48,820 bases of DNA from Bacteroidaceae bacterium (lineage in GTDB: Bacteria; Bacteroidota; Bacteroidia; Bacteroidales; Bacteroidaceae), in contig JAKSLJ010000025.1 of the NCBI GenBank assembly GCA_024401275.1, forward strand, positions 1 to 48,820. The letters run 5' to 3'. The notes beneath the pieces were generated by a model, which was not told the origin of the DNA, ran no database searches, and was given only the letters and a program-made list of their open reading frames with translations. Below are positions 25,530 through 34,864 of this stretch, piece by piece. The position numbers and the translations under genes were made by a program. Within the stretch, counting starts at the first letter, position 1, and every line of letters starts with the position of its first letter.

Positions 25530-26750
25530 CTAAAACGGAAGGAAGTTGAAGCCGTAGAATTCAAGATGGTCAACAATATCTTTAGCCACCTCAGACTTTG
25601 GCTTCTTCTCGTAATCATACTGATTCTCGTTATCAATGATGGTAATTTGGTTATCATCATATCCGAAGGTGGTGCCTTCGTTGCGAGTGGAATTGAGTAC
25701 GATGAAATCAAGATTCTTCTTCTTCAGTTTCTTCTGTGCGTTGGCTTGCTCGTCGTTTGTCTCAAGAGCAAAGCCAACAAGAACCTGGTCTTTGGTCTTC
25801 ATCTCGCCGAGCTTAGCAGCGATGTCCGGATTTGCAGTCAGTTCAATAGACATATCCGACTTATCTTCACGCTTTATCTTCTCATCTGCCTGATTGACAG
25901 GACGATAGTCGGCAACGGCAGCACACAGTATGGCTGCATCCATTTCAGGGAAAGCTTTTGTGGCAGCGTCGTACATCTCCAGAGCAGATTCCACGTCAAT
26001 GCGATTGATATAAGGTGAACATTTCAAGTTCACTGGACCTGCAATAAGCGTAACCTTATGACCACGAGCTGCACATTCCTCTGCCAGTGCGAAGCCCATC
26101 TTGCCAGAAGAGTAGTTGCCAATAAAGCGCACAGGGTCAATCTTCTCGTGTGTAGGACCGGCTGTTATGAGGATTGACTTTGACTCAGACTCCGACACTG
26201 ACTTACCAACGAAATACGACTTAAGCGCAGCAACAATTTCCTCTGGCTCTGCCATTCTGCCCTTACCTTCAAGACCGGAAGCAAGGAAGCCTGTGCCAGC
26301 ATCGATGAAGTGGTTGCCATAGCTCTGCAAAGTTGCGATATTCTTCTGGTTTGCAGGATGCTTGAACATATCAAGATCCATGGCAGGAGCGATGAACACA
26401 GGTGCTTTCATTGACATGTAAGTCGTGATAAGCATATTGTCTGCCACGCCATTAGCCATCTTGCCCAACGTAGAAGCCGTGCAAGGAGCGATGACCATAG
26501 CATCTGCCCACAAACCGAGGTCAACATGCGAATGCCATGATCCGTCTCTACGGTCAAAGAACTCGCTGACAACCGGTTTACGCGTAAGTGTTGAGAGCGT
26601 AAGCGGAGTGATAAACTCCTTACCGGCAGGCGTAATGACTACCTGCACCTCCGCCCCCTCCTTTATGAGAAGACGGATGAGCAAGCAAGCCTTATACGCA
26701 GCTATTGAGCCGGTAATGCCTAAAACAATTTTCTTATTTTTTAATCCCAT
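25530..26750 (-). CDS. coaBC: Phosphopantothenoylcysteine decarboxylase / phosphopantothenate-cysteine ligase
   Basis: A bifunctional enzyme of coenzyme A synthesis (about 406 residues). The N-terminal flavoprotein CoaC half starts KKIVLGITGSIAAYKACLLIRLL and contains WADAMVIAPCTASTLGKMANGVADN and PAMDLDMFKHPANQ. The CoaB half starts near ILITAGPTHEKIDPVRFIGNYSSGKMG and contains AAILCAAVADYRP and KDQVLVGFALET. Two residues differ from the E. coli catalytic pattern: PAMN is PAMD, and the flap Cys (ACG..GRM) is Ser (ASGLEGKGRM). I think this is usual in Bacteroidetes. ATG 26750 is preferred over the TTG at 26768. dnaN lies 39 bases upstream. Confidence 0.93.
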   Translation of the reverse strand: MGLKNKKIVLGITGSIAAYKACLLIRLLIKEGAEVQVVITPAGKEFITPLTLSTLTRKPVVSEFFDRRDGSWHSHVDLGLWADAMVIAPCTASTLGKMANGVADNMLITTYMSMKAPVFIAPAMDLDMFKHPANQKNIATLQSYGNHFIDAGTGFLASGLEGKGRMAEPEEIVAALKSYFVGKSVSESESKSILITAGPTHEKIDPVRFIGNYSSGKMGFALAEECAARGHKVTLIAGPVNLKCSPYINRIDVESALEMYDAATKAFPEMDAAILCAAVADYRPVNQADEKIKREDKSDMSIELTANPDIAAKLGEMKTKDQVLVGFALETNDEQANAQKKLKKKNLDFIVLNSTRNEGTTFGYDDNQITIIDNENQYDYEKKPKSEVAKDIVDHLEFYGFNFLPF

Positions 26751-26789
26751 AGAAAAGCCTTTAGCCAACAGCCTCGTGCCTCGCGCGAA

Positions 26790-27923
26790 TTAGTCATTCA
26801 AGAGCATAGGCATCAAGAGCATGAGTACATCCTGATTCTCTGGCTGCTCAGACGGAAGGACAAGGCATGGACGACTTGGGTCGCCGATGCAAAGTGTCAC
26901 TTCATCGAAATTGAGATTAGAGAGGACTGCCTGGAGAGCCGAGCCCTTGAAACCGATAGAAACTTTGTTTCCAACATATCCGCAAGGAACATTCTCAATA
27001 GCCTTTGTTGCAAACTCAAGATCTTCTGATTTGATGGTGATTCGGTTTTCCTCTACATCAAGGCGTACAAGTTGACTGCTGTCGCTTGCGAAAGGAAGAA
27101 CACGCTTCAGTGCACCAAGAAGAAGTTTCTTGTCAACAGCCACGAGATAAGGGTTATCCTTAGGAATCACTGAGTTATAGTTTGGATAACGACCTTCAAT
27201 GAGGCGGCAGTTGAGCACGCCAGCATCAAAAGTGAACACAGCGTTCTTGCCGTCAAACTGAATTGTAACCTCGGTTTCGTCCTTGTTCAAGCTGTTCTTG
27301 AGAAGCAAAGAAGGCTTCTTAGGAAGAATGAATGAAACTGGATTTTCAGTCTTTATTGTCTGAATCTGATTGCGAACGAGCTTATGACCGTCACTTGCCA
27401 CGATAACGGCAAAGTCAGGAGTAAGGTCAAAATAAACACCGTTCATCACAAGACGAAGCTGATCATCACCAGTAGCGAATATTGTGCGCTCAAGATTCTC
27501 CGCAAGAACCTTTGAAGGCATTGTCACGACTGTAAGGTTATTCTCGTCTAGCACCTGTGGCTGTGGATAGGCATACGGATCATCAGCGATAAAGTCGCAA
27601 GTACCATTAGCATACACCATCTGTACAGCACGAGTATCATTATCTACAACAATCTCGATAGGTTGGTCAGCAAGATCTCTCACGGCATTCATGATAAGCT
27701 GCGCGTTGATGGCGAACATTTCGTTAGAATCGCTCTCAATGATAGGCATTGTTGTAGTCATTGTGTTCTCACTGTCAGAAGCTGTGATTATCAAAGACGC
27801 CTCGCTTGCTTGGAAAAGGAAGCAGTTCAAGATGTTGGAGCTATTCTTATTGCCAGCTCCGAGTGTTTTTGAAAGAGCACTCAATCGATTGTTCAGAGTG
27901 TCACTGGATAGTTTTATTCTCAT
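26790..27923 (-). CDS. dnaN: DNA polymerase III beta subunit (sliding clamp)
   Basis: The ring-shaped clamp that tethers the replicative polymerase to DNA. It has 377 residues with three similar domains. Typical parts are the N-terminal MRIKLSSDTLNNRLSALSKTLG, the middle LRLVMNGVYFDLTPDFAVIVASDGHKLVRN, CRLIEGRYPNYNSVIP and the C-terminal LVLPSEQPENQDVLMLLMPMLLN. A minus-strand TAACTTTG box (CAAAGTTA at 27952-27959) is the likely promoter for dnaN and the genes after it. dnaA and an origin were not seen; dnaN is not near dnaA in many Bacteroidetes. Confidence 0.95.
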   Translation of the reverse strand: MRIKLSSDTLNNRLSALSKTLGAGNKNSSNILNCFLFQASEASLIITASDSENTMTTTMPIIESDSNEMFAINAQLIMNAVRDLADQPIEIVVDNDTRAVQMVYANGTCDFIADDPYAYPQPQVLDENNLTVVTMPSKVLAENLERTIFATGDDQLRLVMNGVYFDLTPDFAVIVASDGHKLVRNQIQTIKTENPVSFILPKKPSLLLKNSLNKDETEVTIQFDGKNAVFTFDAGVLNCRLIEGRYPNYNSVIPKDNPYLVAVDKKLLLGALKRVLPFASDSSQLVRLDVEENRITIKSEDLEFATKAIENVPCGYVGNKVSIGFKGSALQAVLSNLNFDEVTLCIGDPSRPCLVLPSEQPENQDVLMLLMPMLLND

Positions 27924-28053
27924 TTCTTCGTAGTTTTTTGTATTTTGCGGACAAAGTTAGTTAAATAAATTAAAACAGCAAAGAAAAATCTAATTTAATT
28001 TAATAATGTGTAACTTTTTCCCGTTTTCGTTCAGTTTTAACAAAAAAAAACTA

Positions 28054-28061
28054 TAACTTTG
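28054..28061 (+). promoter_or_regulatory. Promoter -7 box of the DUF3127 gene
   Basis: TAACTTTG, 73 bases before the ATG at 28135. The dnaN promoter points the other way about 100 bases to the left, so the spacer is a divergent promoter region. Confidence 0.65.
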
Positions 28062-28134
28062 CAGTGTTTTTTAAGGTAGGGTGGACTATGTCTGCCCAAA
28101 CACAGCATTGAACAAAAATAAAAACTAACATAAC

Positions 28135-28587
28135 ATGGAATTAACAGGAAAAATCATTGCCGCGCTTGACAAGCGTTCTGGCACAAGCGCAAGAACAGGT
28201 AACACTTGGGCTTCTCAGGAATTCGTAATCGAGGTACCAGGTGCAAACGAACAATACCCACGCCGTTGCGTGTTCACTGTATTCGGTGAAGACAGATTGG
28301 CAAACATGAACATTCAGGTAGGCGAACAACTCACAGTTAGCTTCGACATTGATGCTCACGAGTACAACGGTCGTTGGTTCAACGACATTCGCGCTTGGAA
28401 GGTTGACCGCACTCCTGTTGGCGCACCAGTTGCTCAGCCAGCACCTCAGCAGGTTGCATCTTTTGCTCAGCCACAGGCTCAGAACGCAGATCCATTCGCA
28501 GCCCCAACAACCTCTACCGTTCAGGCTTCATTGTCTAGCGACATCGCTGCTGGCGACGGCTCTTCAAGCGACGATCTTCCATTCTAA
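28135..28587 (+). CDS. DUF3127 protein with an SSB-like acidic tail
   Basis: A 150-residue cytosolic protein. Residues 1-100 form the DUF3127 domain (GKIIAALDKRSGTSARTGNTWASQEFVIEVPG..YPRRCVFTVFGEDRLANMNIQVGEQLTVSFDIDAHEYNGRWFNDIRAWKV), which resembles a single OB-fold. A Gln/Ala/Pro-rich linker follows and the last residues are SSSDDLPF. This is the layout of single-stranded DNA-binding proteins, whose DDxPF tip docks repair and replication proteins. Binding of DNA is inferred. It lies divergent to dnaN. The downstream lysS starts 98 bases later after a palindromic repeat. Confidence 0.85.
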   Translation: MELTGKIIAALDKRSGTSARTGNTWASQEFVIEVPGANEQYPRRCVFTVFGEDRLANMNIQVGEQLTVSFDIDAHEYNGRWFNDIRAWKVDRTPVGAPVAQPAPQQVASFAQPQAQNADPFAAPTTSTVQASLSSDIAAGDGSSSDDLPF

Positions 28588-28650
28588 TTGACTAACATTC
28601 ATTTGAAATAATAACCAATTAAAATACCTCAGCCACCTCGGGTAGTTTTA

Positions 28651-28680
28651 TCTCCCTCCCCCGGGGAGGGCGGGGTGGGG
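28651..28680 (+). repeat. CCCTCCC/GGGAGGG repeat in front of lysS
   Basis: TCTCCCTCCCCCGGGGAGGG and then CGGGGTGGGG belongs to the family at 7656-7691. It ends six bases before the lysS start codon, where a ribosome-binding region would be, so a hairpin would sit directly against the initiation site. Confidence 0.7.
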
Positions 28681-28685
28681 CTTTT

Positions 28686-30470
28686 ATGAACATACTTGAA
28701 CTCAGTGAACAAGAAATAGGCAGACGCGAAAGTCTGCAAGAATTGCGCAACATGGGCATTGAGCCATATCCTGCTGCAGAATTTCCTGTAAATGCATGGA
28801 GCGATGATATCCGTGAGCAGTTTGTTGACCTTCCTGTCATCGGCAAGGACGAAAATGGCAACGACATAACAGAAACTCCTTCTCCAGAAAACTCACGCTG
28901 CGTAACCATCGCCGGTCGTATGATGGGACGCCGTATCATGGGTAAGGCAGGTTTTGCCGAGATACAGGACTCAAAGGGCCGCATTCAGGTTTATGTAAAG
29001 CGCGACGACATTTGTCCAGACGAGAATAAAGACCTCTACAACAAAGTCTTCAAGAAGCTCCTTGACATCGGTGACTTCATCGGCGTAAAGGGTTTCGTTT
29101 TCCGCACAAAGACAGGCGAAATCTCTGTTCATGCGCAGGAGCTCACACTTCTCTCAAAGTCTCTCAAACCACTGCCTATCGTTAAGACTGACGCAGACGG
29201 CAATGTATACGACAAGTTTGAAGACCCAGAGCTTCGCTACCGTCAGCGCTATGTTGACCTCGTAGTGAACGAAGGCGTGAAGGAAACATTCCTCAAGCGT
29301 GCAACTATCATCCGCACTATGCGCAGTATCCTCGATGGCGCAGGCTATACTGAGGTTGACACTCCTATCCTCCAAAACATTGCAGGTGGTGCTTCGGCTC
29401 GTCCATTCATCACACACTTCAACGCGCTCAATCAGGATATGTACATGCGTATCGCTACAGAGCTTTACCTCAAGCGCCTCATCGTGGGCGGTTTCGAGGG
29501 CGTTTACGAGATGGGCAAGAACTTCCGCAACGAAGGAATGGACCGCACTCACAACCCAGAGTTCACTTGCATGGAACTTTATGTTTCTTACAAGGACCTC
29601 AACTGGGGTATGGACTTCACAGAGAAGATGCTCGAGCAGATTTGTATCGCTGTGAACGGCAAGCCAGAAGTTGAGATTGACGGCAAGCTCATCTCTTTCA
29701 AGGCTCCGTTCCGTCGTCTTCCTATCCTCGATGCCATCAAGGAGAAGACAGGCTACGACCTCTATCCTATGAGCGAAGAAGAAATTCGCGAGTGCGCTAA
29801 GAAGCTCGGCATTGAAGTAGATGAAACAATGGGCAAGGGCAAGCTTATCGACGAAATCTTCGGCGAGACTTGCGAAGGCGACTTCATCCAGCCAACATTC
29901 ATCTGCGACTATCCTGTAGAGATGTCTCCACTCACAAAGATGCACCGTTCAAAGCCAGGTCTTACAGAGCGTTTCGAGCTTATGGTAAATGGCAAGGAAC
30001 TTGCAAATGCTTATTCAGAGCTCAACGACCCAATCGACCAGGAAGAGCGTTTCATCGAGCAGATGCGTCTTGCCGACAAGGGCGACGACGAAGCTATGAT
30101 CATCGACCAGGACTTCCTCCGTGCTCTCCAGTACGGTATGCCTCCAACATTCGGCATCGGTATCGGCATAGACCGTCTCGTTATGCTCATGACTGGCAAG
30201 TTTGCCATCGGTGAGGTTATGCTCTTCCCACAGATGAAGCCAGAGAAGAAGGCTCCAAAGGATCCTGTTTCTGCTTGGACAGCAATTGGTGTGGCAGAAG
30301 AACTCGTACCAGTTCTCAACAAGTGTGGCTACTACCTTCTCTCAGACCTCAAGGAAAAGAAGGCTCAGGGCGTACAGCAGCAGATTGGCGAAGTGTTCAA
30401 GAAATACAAGCTTGACATGCAGAAACCATCAGTTGCAGATGTGGAATCTTGGATCAATAGTGTTAATTGA
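28686..30470 (+). CDS. lysS: Lysyl-tRNA synthetase (class II) with C-terminal extension
   Basis: Charges tRNA-Lys. It has 594 residues against about 505 in E. coli. The anticodon-binding OB domain is at about 50-180 ([36 protein letters not shown]). Class II motif 2 is [15 protein letters not shown], motif 3 is [15 protein letters not shown], and YELNDPIDQ-like [12 protein letters not shown] is present. About 70 extra residues after FPQMKPE contain [45 protein letters not shown], which looks like helix-hairpin-helix units, as in Bacteroidetes enzymes. gpsA follows after 85 bases. Confidence 0.95.
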   Translation: MNILELSEQEIGRRESLQELRNMGIEPYPAAEFPVNAWSDDIREQFVDLPVIGKDENGNDITETPSPENSRCVTIAGRMMGRRIMGKAGFAEIQDSKGRIQVYVKRDDICPDENKDLYNKVFKKLLDIGDFIGVKGFVFRTKTGEISVHAQELTLLSKSLKPLPIVKTDADGNVYDKFEDPELRYRQRYVDLVVNEGVKETFLKRATIIRTMRSILDGAGYTEVDTPILQNIAGGASARPFITHFNALNQDMYMRIATELYLKRLIVGGFEGVYEMGKNFRNEGMDRTHNPEFTCMELYVSYKDLNWGMDFTEKMLEQICIAVNGKPEVEIDGKLISFKAPFRRLPILDAIKEKTGYDLYPMSEEEIRECAKKLGIEVDETMGKGKLIDEIFGETCEGDFIQPTFICDYPVEMSPLTKMHRSKPGLTERFELMVNGKELANAYSELNDPIDQEERFIEQMRLADKGDDEAMIIDQDFLRALQYGMPPTFGIGIGIDRLVMLMTGKFAIGEVMLFPQMKPEKKAPKDPVSAWTAIGVAEELVPVLNKCGYYLLSDLKEKKAQGVQQQIGEVFKKYKLDMQKPSVADVESWINSVN

Positions 30471-30543
30471 TAATTGAAAATTGATAATGAATAATTAGTC
30501 TGCGCGACAAAATTTTCAATTATCCATTATCAATTATCAATTA
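30463..30543. repeat. AT-rich inverted repeat between lysS and gpsA
   Basis: TTAATTGATAATTGAAAATT at the end of lysS is answered by AATTTTCAATTATCCATTAT and CAATTATCAATTA. The stem overlaps the last lysS codons. A half-copy occurs at 32368-32395. Such TTGATAATTGA repeats seem to be frequent spacer material here. Confidence 0.6.
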
Positions 30544-30555
30544 AAATATTATATA

Positions 30556-31551
30556 ATGTTCGACTGTGGAAAAATAGCGATAATCGGAGGCGGAAGCTGG
30601 GCAACTGCCATCGCGAAGATTGTGGTGAAAAGCACTCACCACATCGGATGGTACATGCGTCGCGACGACCAGATAGCTGATTTCAAGCGACTGCATCACA
30701 ATCCTTCCTATCTTACCGGTGCACATTTCGACACCGACGAGATACGTTTCTCTTCCGATTTGAACACTATTTGCAACGAATACGACACACTCATATTCGT
30801 TGTGCCGTCGCCATATCTAAAGAATCATCTCAAAAGAGTTCGCGCAAAACTGAACAACAAGTTCATCGTCACAGCCATCAAAGGTATCATTCCTGATGAC
30901 AACATCACCTGCTCGATGTACTTCAACCAGGCATACAATGTTCCTTACGAGAACCTTGCTTGCATTGGTGGTCCTTCGCACGCAGAGGAAGTGGCGCTTG
31001 AACGACTCAGCTACCTCACCGTCGGTTGCGCCGACAAGGAGAAGGCAGAAGCCCTCTCAGATGTTCTTGCCAATGAGTTCATCAAGACCAAGACATCAAA
31101 CGATGTCGAGGGCATTGAATATGCAGCCGTGCTGAAAAATGTCTATGCCATAGCAGCCGGCATCTGTAACGGCATGAAGTACGGCGACAACTTCCAGTCG
31201 GTACTCATATCAAATGCCGTTCAAGAGATGAACCGTTTCCTTCAAACTATCAACCCGATGGAGCGTGACGTAACAGACAGCGTCTATATGGGCGACCTGC
31301 TCGTTACCGGATACAGCAACTTCTCGCGCAACCGCACCTTCGGAATGATGATAGGCAAGGGCTACAGCGTGAAGTCAGCGCAGATAGAGATGGAAATGGT
31401 AGCGGAAGGTTTCTATGGTGCAAAGTGCATGAAGGACATCAACCGTTATGTCCATGTAAACATGCCGATCCTCGACGCCGTATATAACATCCTCTACGAG
31501 AAGATATCGCCACGCATAGAAATAAAATTGCTAACAGATTCGTTCAGATAG
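30556..31551 (+). CDS. gpsA: Glycerol-3-phosphate dehydrogenase, NAD(P)-dependent
   Basis: Reduces dihydroxyacetone phosphate to glycerol-3-phosphate for phospholipid synthesis. It has 331 residues. The NAD-binding GGGSWATAIAKI (about 10-21) is present, then LIFVVPSPYLKNHL, AIKGI, GGPSHAEEVALERLSYLTVG and the catalytic-lysine segment EYAAVLKNVYAIAAGICNG. Near the C-terminus is MGDLLVTGYSNFSRNRTFG. It sits downstream of lysS as in other Bacteroidales. Glucose-6-phosphate isomerase, which I expect next in many relatives, is absent; a perfect terminator follows instead. Confidence 0.93.
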   Translation: MFDCGKIAIIGGGSWATAIAKIVVKSTHHIGWYMRRDDQIADFKRLHHNPSYLTGAHFDTDEIRFSSDLNTICNEYDTLIFVVPSPYLKNHLKRVRAKLNNKFIVTAIKGIIPDDNITCSMYFNQAYNVPYENLACIGGPSHAEEVALERLSYLTVGCADKEKAEALSDVLANEFIKTKTSNDVEGIEYAAVLKNVYAIAAGICNGMKYGDNFQSVLISNAVQEMNRFLQTINPMERDVTDSVYMGDLLVTGYSNFSRNRTFGMMIGKGYSVKSAQIEMEMVAEGFYGAKCMKDINRYVHVNMPILDAVYNILYEKISPRIEIKLLTDSFR

Positions 31552-31552
31552 A

Positions 31553-31588
31553 AAAAAAGGTAAGGACTTCGAAGTCCTTACCTTTTTT
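31553..31588. terminator. Perfect palindromic terminator after gpsA
   Basis: A 36-base perfect palindrome centred between 31570 and 31571: AAAAAAGGTAAGGACTTC and its complement. A- and T-runs at its ends suit termination in both directions, serving gpsA and the convergent DUF3332 gene. Confidence 0.9.
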
Positions 31589-31639
31589 CAGATTGCTAAT
31601 TGACATTACCTTGTTTCAGTATATATACCCACAAGACAA

Positions 31640-31676
31640 TTAAACATCCCTCCCTTTGGGAGGGCTTGGGTGGGCT
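31640..31676 (+). repeat. CCCTCCC/GGGAGGG repeat at the 3' end of the DUF3332 gene
   Basis: TTAAACATCCCTCCCTTTGG followed by GAGGGCTTGGGTGGGCT is nearly identical to 7656-7691. It lies three bases beyond the stop codon of the minus-strand gene. Confidence 0.8.
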
Positions 31677-31679
31677 CCC

Positions 31680-32225
31680 CTATCTCTGTGCAAAGCTGAT
31701 GCCCACGAGTTCCTGAGCCTTCATAACGCCAGCCTCGTCAAGAGTAAGGTCGCAAGAGCCACCTGATGGGAGGTAAGCCTTTACAGAGCCATTGTCGTTG
31801 AAGCTGAAGAGCTTGAGTTCCACGCCGTCAGCAGACTGTGACCAAGTCTTAGTTTTCTTGTCGTAGTTGAAGTAAACGATCTCGCCGTTTGGCTTTGTTA
31901 CCTCATAACCGTTCTTGAGAGTCTTCACAGCATACATCAAGCCGTCTTCGCCCTCTACCATCTTTGTCTTGCCAATATTGCTTGCCATAGGATTCTCGCC
32001 TGTCCAGAATTCGATAGTGTTGAGTACGAGAGAGTCAGCAAGCATACAGATGCCGTAAGCTGGAGATATAACGATGTAGATGATTTCGTTCAGGAACTTG
32101 TTGCCTGTAGCCTTCTTGTTCCATGCTGCAAGACCATTGAAGAGTTTGAACGAACCGATGCATGATGTCATTGTGAGTGAGGCTGCCATGATGAGAACAG
32201 CCACTTTGAGAGTTCTAGTTTTCAT
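31680..32225 (-). CDS. DUF3332 lipoprotein
   Basis: A 181-residue lipoprotein: signal peptide MKTRTLKVAVLIMAASLTMTSC with lipid attachment expected at Cys22. The family pattern follows: IGSFKLFNGLAAWNKKATGNKFLNEIIYIVISPAYGICMLADSLVLNTIEFWTGENP. Two hydrophobic stretches in that part may be membrane-associated. The C-terminal half is a soluble beta-rich region (YEVTKPNGEIVYFNYDKKTKTWSQS). The function is unknown. It is convergent with gpsA and divergent from the GH3 gene. Confidence 0.85.
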   Translation of the reverse strand: MKTRTLKVAVLIMAASLTMTSCIGSFKLFNGLAAWNKKATGNKFLNEIIYIVISPAYGICMLADSLVLNTIEFWTGENPMASNIGKTKMVEGEDGLMYAVKTLKNGYEVTKPNGEIVYFNYDKKTKTWSQSADGVELKLFSFNDNGSVKAYLPSGGSCDLTLDEAGVMKAQELVGISFAQR

Positions 32226-32459
32226 TGTTAATTGTGTTTTGAGTTAATAATTTCTTCCTCTACGGGAAGCTTGTTTTGCATAGTGTTGCGCTGCAAAGGT
32301 AACACTTTTCAACAAAACTCACAAATTTTTGAACATTTTTAATAATATTCCAATACACTAATTATCATTTTTCAATTATCAATTATCAATTAACCCTTAA
32401 CAATTATCTATTATACATACAACTTTCCTTACCGACTTGTCTTATTTCTGCAAAAAAAG

Positions 32460-32481
32460 TGTAACTTTGCGCCCAAATAAT
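32460..32481 (+). promoter_or_regulatory. Promoter of the GH3 beta-glucosidase gene
   Basis: The sequence TGTAACTTTGCGCCCAAATA, continuing AT, includes the -7 box TAACTTTG (32462-32469) and is identical over 22 bases to the GH97 promoter at 12435-12456. The ATG lies 21 bases beyond it. Confidence 0.75.
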
Positions 32482-32502
32482 AAAACTAACCTAAAACAAA
32501 AC

Positions 32503-34860
32503 ATGAAGAAAATCTTATTGATTCTCGTTGCAGCAATGCTCTGCCCTGGCGCATTCGCAGCAAAGAAGAAAAAGCAGACTGCCGCAAAGCCTGTCCTCAC
32601 TCAGGCTGAGTACAACGCTCGCGGCGAACAGATTGTAAAGGAAGCCATTGGCAAGCTCACTCTCGCAGAGAAACTTGCACAGCTCCAGTCGGGTTCAATC
32701 TACCTTATCGAGCAGATGTCTGACGCAGAAGGTAACCTCTCTACAGACTCTCTCAAGAAGTATTACCCTAACGGTTTGGGACTCATGAACATTGACTTCG
32801 CTTTGAGCAAGACTCAGGAGCGCTATGTCCGTCAGCTCAACTCGCTCAAGGCTTACAACGCTTCACTTCCCCACTCTATTCCAATCCTCTTCATCGGTGA
32901 AGGTCTCCACGGACTTATGGGCAACAACGCCACAGTCTTCCCACAGGCAATTTCGCTCGGTTGTTCGTTCGATACAGCGATGGTGAAGAAGGTTTACGAC
33001 GTTACAGCTCTCGAAGCTCACTCTCGCGGTATCAACATGTTCTTCTCTCCTATTCTCGACCTCGCTCGCGAACCTCGTTTCGGCCGTATCGAAGAGATGT
33101 ACTCGGAAGACCCTTACCTCTGTGGAGCACTTGGTTCTCAGGCAGTTCGTTCTTTCCAGAAGATGGGTAGCAACGGCGAACTCTACATGGCAGCAACGCT
33201 CAAGCACTATATGGGTCACGGTCAGGTGGAAGGTGGACGCAACGTAGCTGCTTATCCTGGCAACTACAACGACCTTCTCAACAATCACGCCCTTCCTTTC
33301 GAGATGGCTATCAAGGCTGGAACTGCTTGCGTGATGCCTGCTTACAACGATGTTTGCGACATTCCTGTAACCGTCAACAAGTTCATGCTTCTGGACATTC
33401 TCCGCGGCAAGCTTGGTTTCAAGGGTGCAGTAATCTCCGACCAGAACGCAGTTGACGTGGTAAACACTGTTAACCACATCGCACCTTCTCTCCAGGCAGC
33501 TGCCGAAATGGCTATCAAGGCTGGTATCGATGTTGACATCATCGGTTCTGAGGGAACATACCAGATGCTCAAGGAATCAGTTGAATCTGGTCGCGTACCA
33601 ATGTCAGTCATCGACAACGCTCTCTACAATGTCTTCATGGTGAAGTATCGCCTCGGACTCTTTGACGAAGACAAGCCAGCAGACATCAAGTATATGCAGT
33701 CGGTTAACAACTGCGCAGCTCACAAGGCTGTTGCTCGTGAGGCAGCACAGAAGACAATGGTTCTCCTTGAAAACGACGGCATTCTCCCACTCGATGGCAG
33801 CAAGAAGCTTACAATAGCTGTCATGGGACAGAATGCTACAGAGCTCCCTTACGGCGGTTACACAGCAGAACCAAAGTTCCCTGGCGTGACAATTCTTGAC
33901 GGTATCAAGAACTATGCCAAGGGCAAGAACATTGAGGTTCTCTACTCTCTCGGTTGCCAGTACAGTATGACTCCTGGTCAGTGGTGGGGCAACAACAATA
34001 ACGACCTTCAGACAAAGGAAGTCAACGACCAGCTTCTTAAGGAGGCTATCGAGGTTGCGAAGAAGGCTGACGTGGTTGTTCTCTGCGTAGGCGAAAACGA
34101 AAGCTTCTGCCGTGAGGCTTGGGGCGAAATCTTCCACGTAGGCGACCGTGACGATCTCCACATGCTCGGCTATCAGGATGAGTTCATCGAGGCTATCAAG
34201 AAGGTTGGCAAGCCTGTTGTGACAATGGTTACTGGCGGTCGTCCTCTTCTCCTCAACAACGCAAAGGCAAACTCAAACGCTCTCGTTCAGTGCTTCTACA
34301 TCGGCGAGGAAGGTGGTAATGCAGCTGCAGACCTTCTCTTCGGCGAGAAGAACTTCGAAGGCAAGCTCTCTGTTTCAATGCCACGCTCTACAGGTTCGCT
34401 TCCTTGCTACTACAACCGCAAGCCAAACCGCTTCCGCTCTTACATCTACGAGCCAACAGAGGTTGACGAGCACTGTCTCTATCCTTTCGGCTACGGCAAG
34501 AGCTACTCTACTTTCGAAGTTTCTGCACCATCAGCAAGCAAGCAGAAGTATTCTGCTGATGAGGAAATTAAGGTTACTTGCAACGTAAAGAACACATCCA
34601 GCAAGGATGGTGCTGAAGTTGTTCAGCTCTACATCCACGATGAACTTTCAAACAGCGTTCGCCCAGTAAAGGAAATGCGCGGTTTCCAGAAGGTTTACCT
34701 CAAGGCTGGCGAATCAAAGGATGTTGAGTTCACACTCTGCAAGAACGACCTCATGTACTACGACTCTACCCTCGAGAAGGTCTTCGAACCAGGAGAGTTC
34801 AAGATCATGGTTGGAAACAGCAGCGTAAATGTCAAGGACTGCATGATTACTGTGGAATGA
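32503..34860 (+). CDS. bglX: Glycoside hydrolase family 3 beta-glucosidase (BglX-like)
   Basis: An exported hydrolase for beta-linked glucosides, 785 residues from ATG 32503 (signal peptide MKKILLILVAAMLCPGAFA). The 22 upstream codons in the open frame overlap the promoter and are rejected. The barrel domain carries ATVFPQAISLGCSFD, PILDLAREPRFGRIEEMYSEDP, KHYMGHGQVEGGRN and the nucleophile region GAVISDQNAVD (Asp of SD). The second domain (about 400-640) contains MVLLENDGILPLD and GENESFCREAWGE, and the C-terminal fibronectin III-like domain KDGAEVVQLYIHDELSNSVRPVKEMRGFQKVYLKAGESKDV. DUF3943 gene follows after four bases. A 27-codon exact-protein copy of its C-terminus occurs at 36469. Confidence 0.95.
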   Translation: MKKILLILVAAMLCPGAFAAKKKKQTAAKPVLTQAEYNARGEQIVKEAIGKLTLAEKLAQLQSGSIYLIEQMSDAEGNLSTDSLKKYYPNGLGLMNIDFALSKTQERYVRQLNSLKAYNASLPHSIPILFIGEGLHGLMGNNATVFPQAISLGCSFDTAMVKKVYDVTALEAHSRGINMFFSPILDLAREPRFGRIEEMYSEDPYLCGALGSQAVRSFQKMGSNGELYMAATLKHYMGHGQVEGGRNVAAYPGNYNDLLNNHALPFEMAIKAGTACVMPAYNDVCDIPVTVNKFMLLDILRGKLGFKGAVISDQNAVDVVNTVNHIAPSLQAAAEMAIKAGIDVDIIGSEGTYQMLKESVESGRVPMSVIDNALYNVFMVKYRLGLFDEDKPADIKYMQSVNNCAAHKAVAREAAQKTMVLLENDGILPLDGSKKLTIAVMGQNATELPYGGYTAEPKFPGVTILDGIKNYAKGKNIEVLYSLGCQYSMTPGQWWGNNNNDLQTKEVNDQLLKEAIEVAKKADVVVLCVGENESFCREAWGEIFHVGDRDDLHMLGYQDEFIEAIKKVGKPVVTMVTGGRPLLLNNAKANSNALVQCFYIGEEGGNAAADLLFGEKNFEGKLSVSMPRSTGSLPCYYNRKPNRFRSYIYEPTEVDEHCLYPFGYGKSYSTFEVSAPSASKQKYSADEEIKVTCNVKNTSSKDGAEVVQLYIHDELSNSVRPVKEMRGFQKVYLKAGESKDVEFTLCKNDLMYYDSTLEKVFEPGEFKIMVGNSSVNVKDCMITVE

Positions 34861-34864
34861 TAGT

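Noticed and set aside
29154-29945. 263-codon minus-strand frame inside lysS
   Set aside because: Antisense shadow of lysS, no motif and no promoter.
32437-32502. Extra 22 N-terminal codons of the GH3 gene
   Set aside because: They overlap the -7 promoter box and would place polar residues before the signal peptide.
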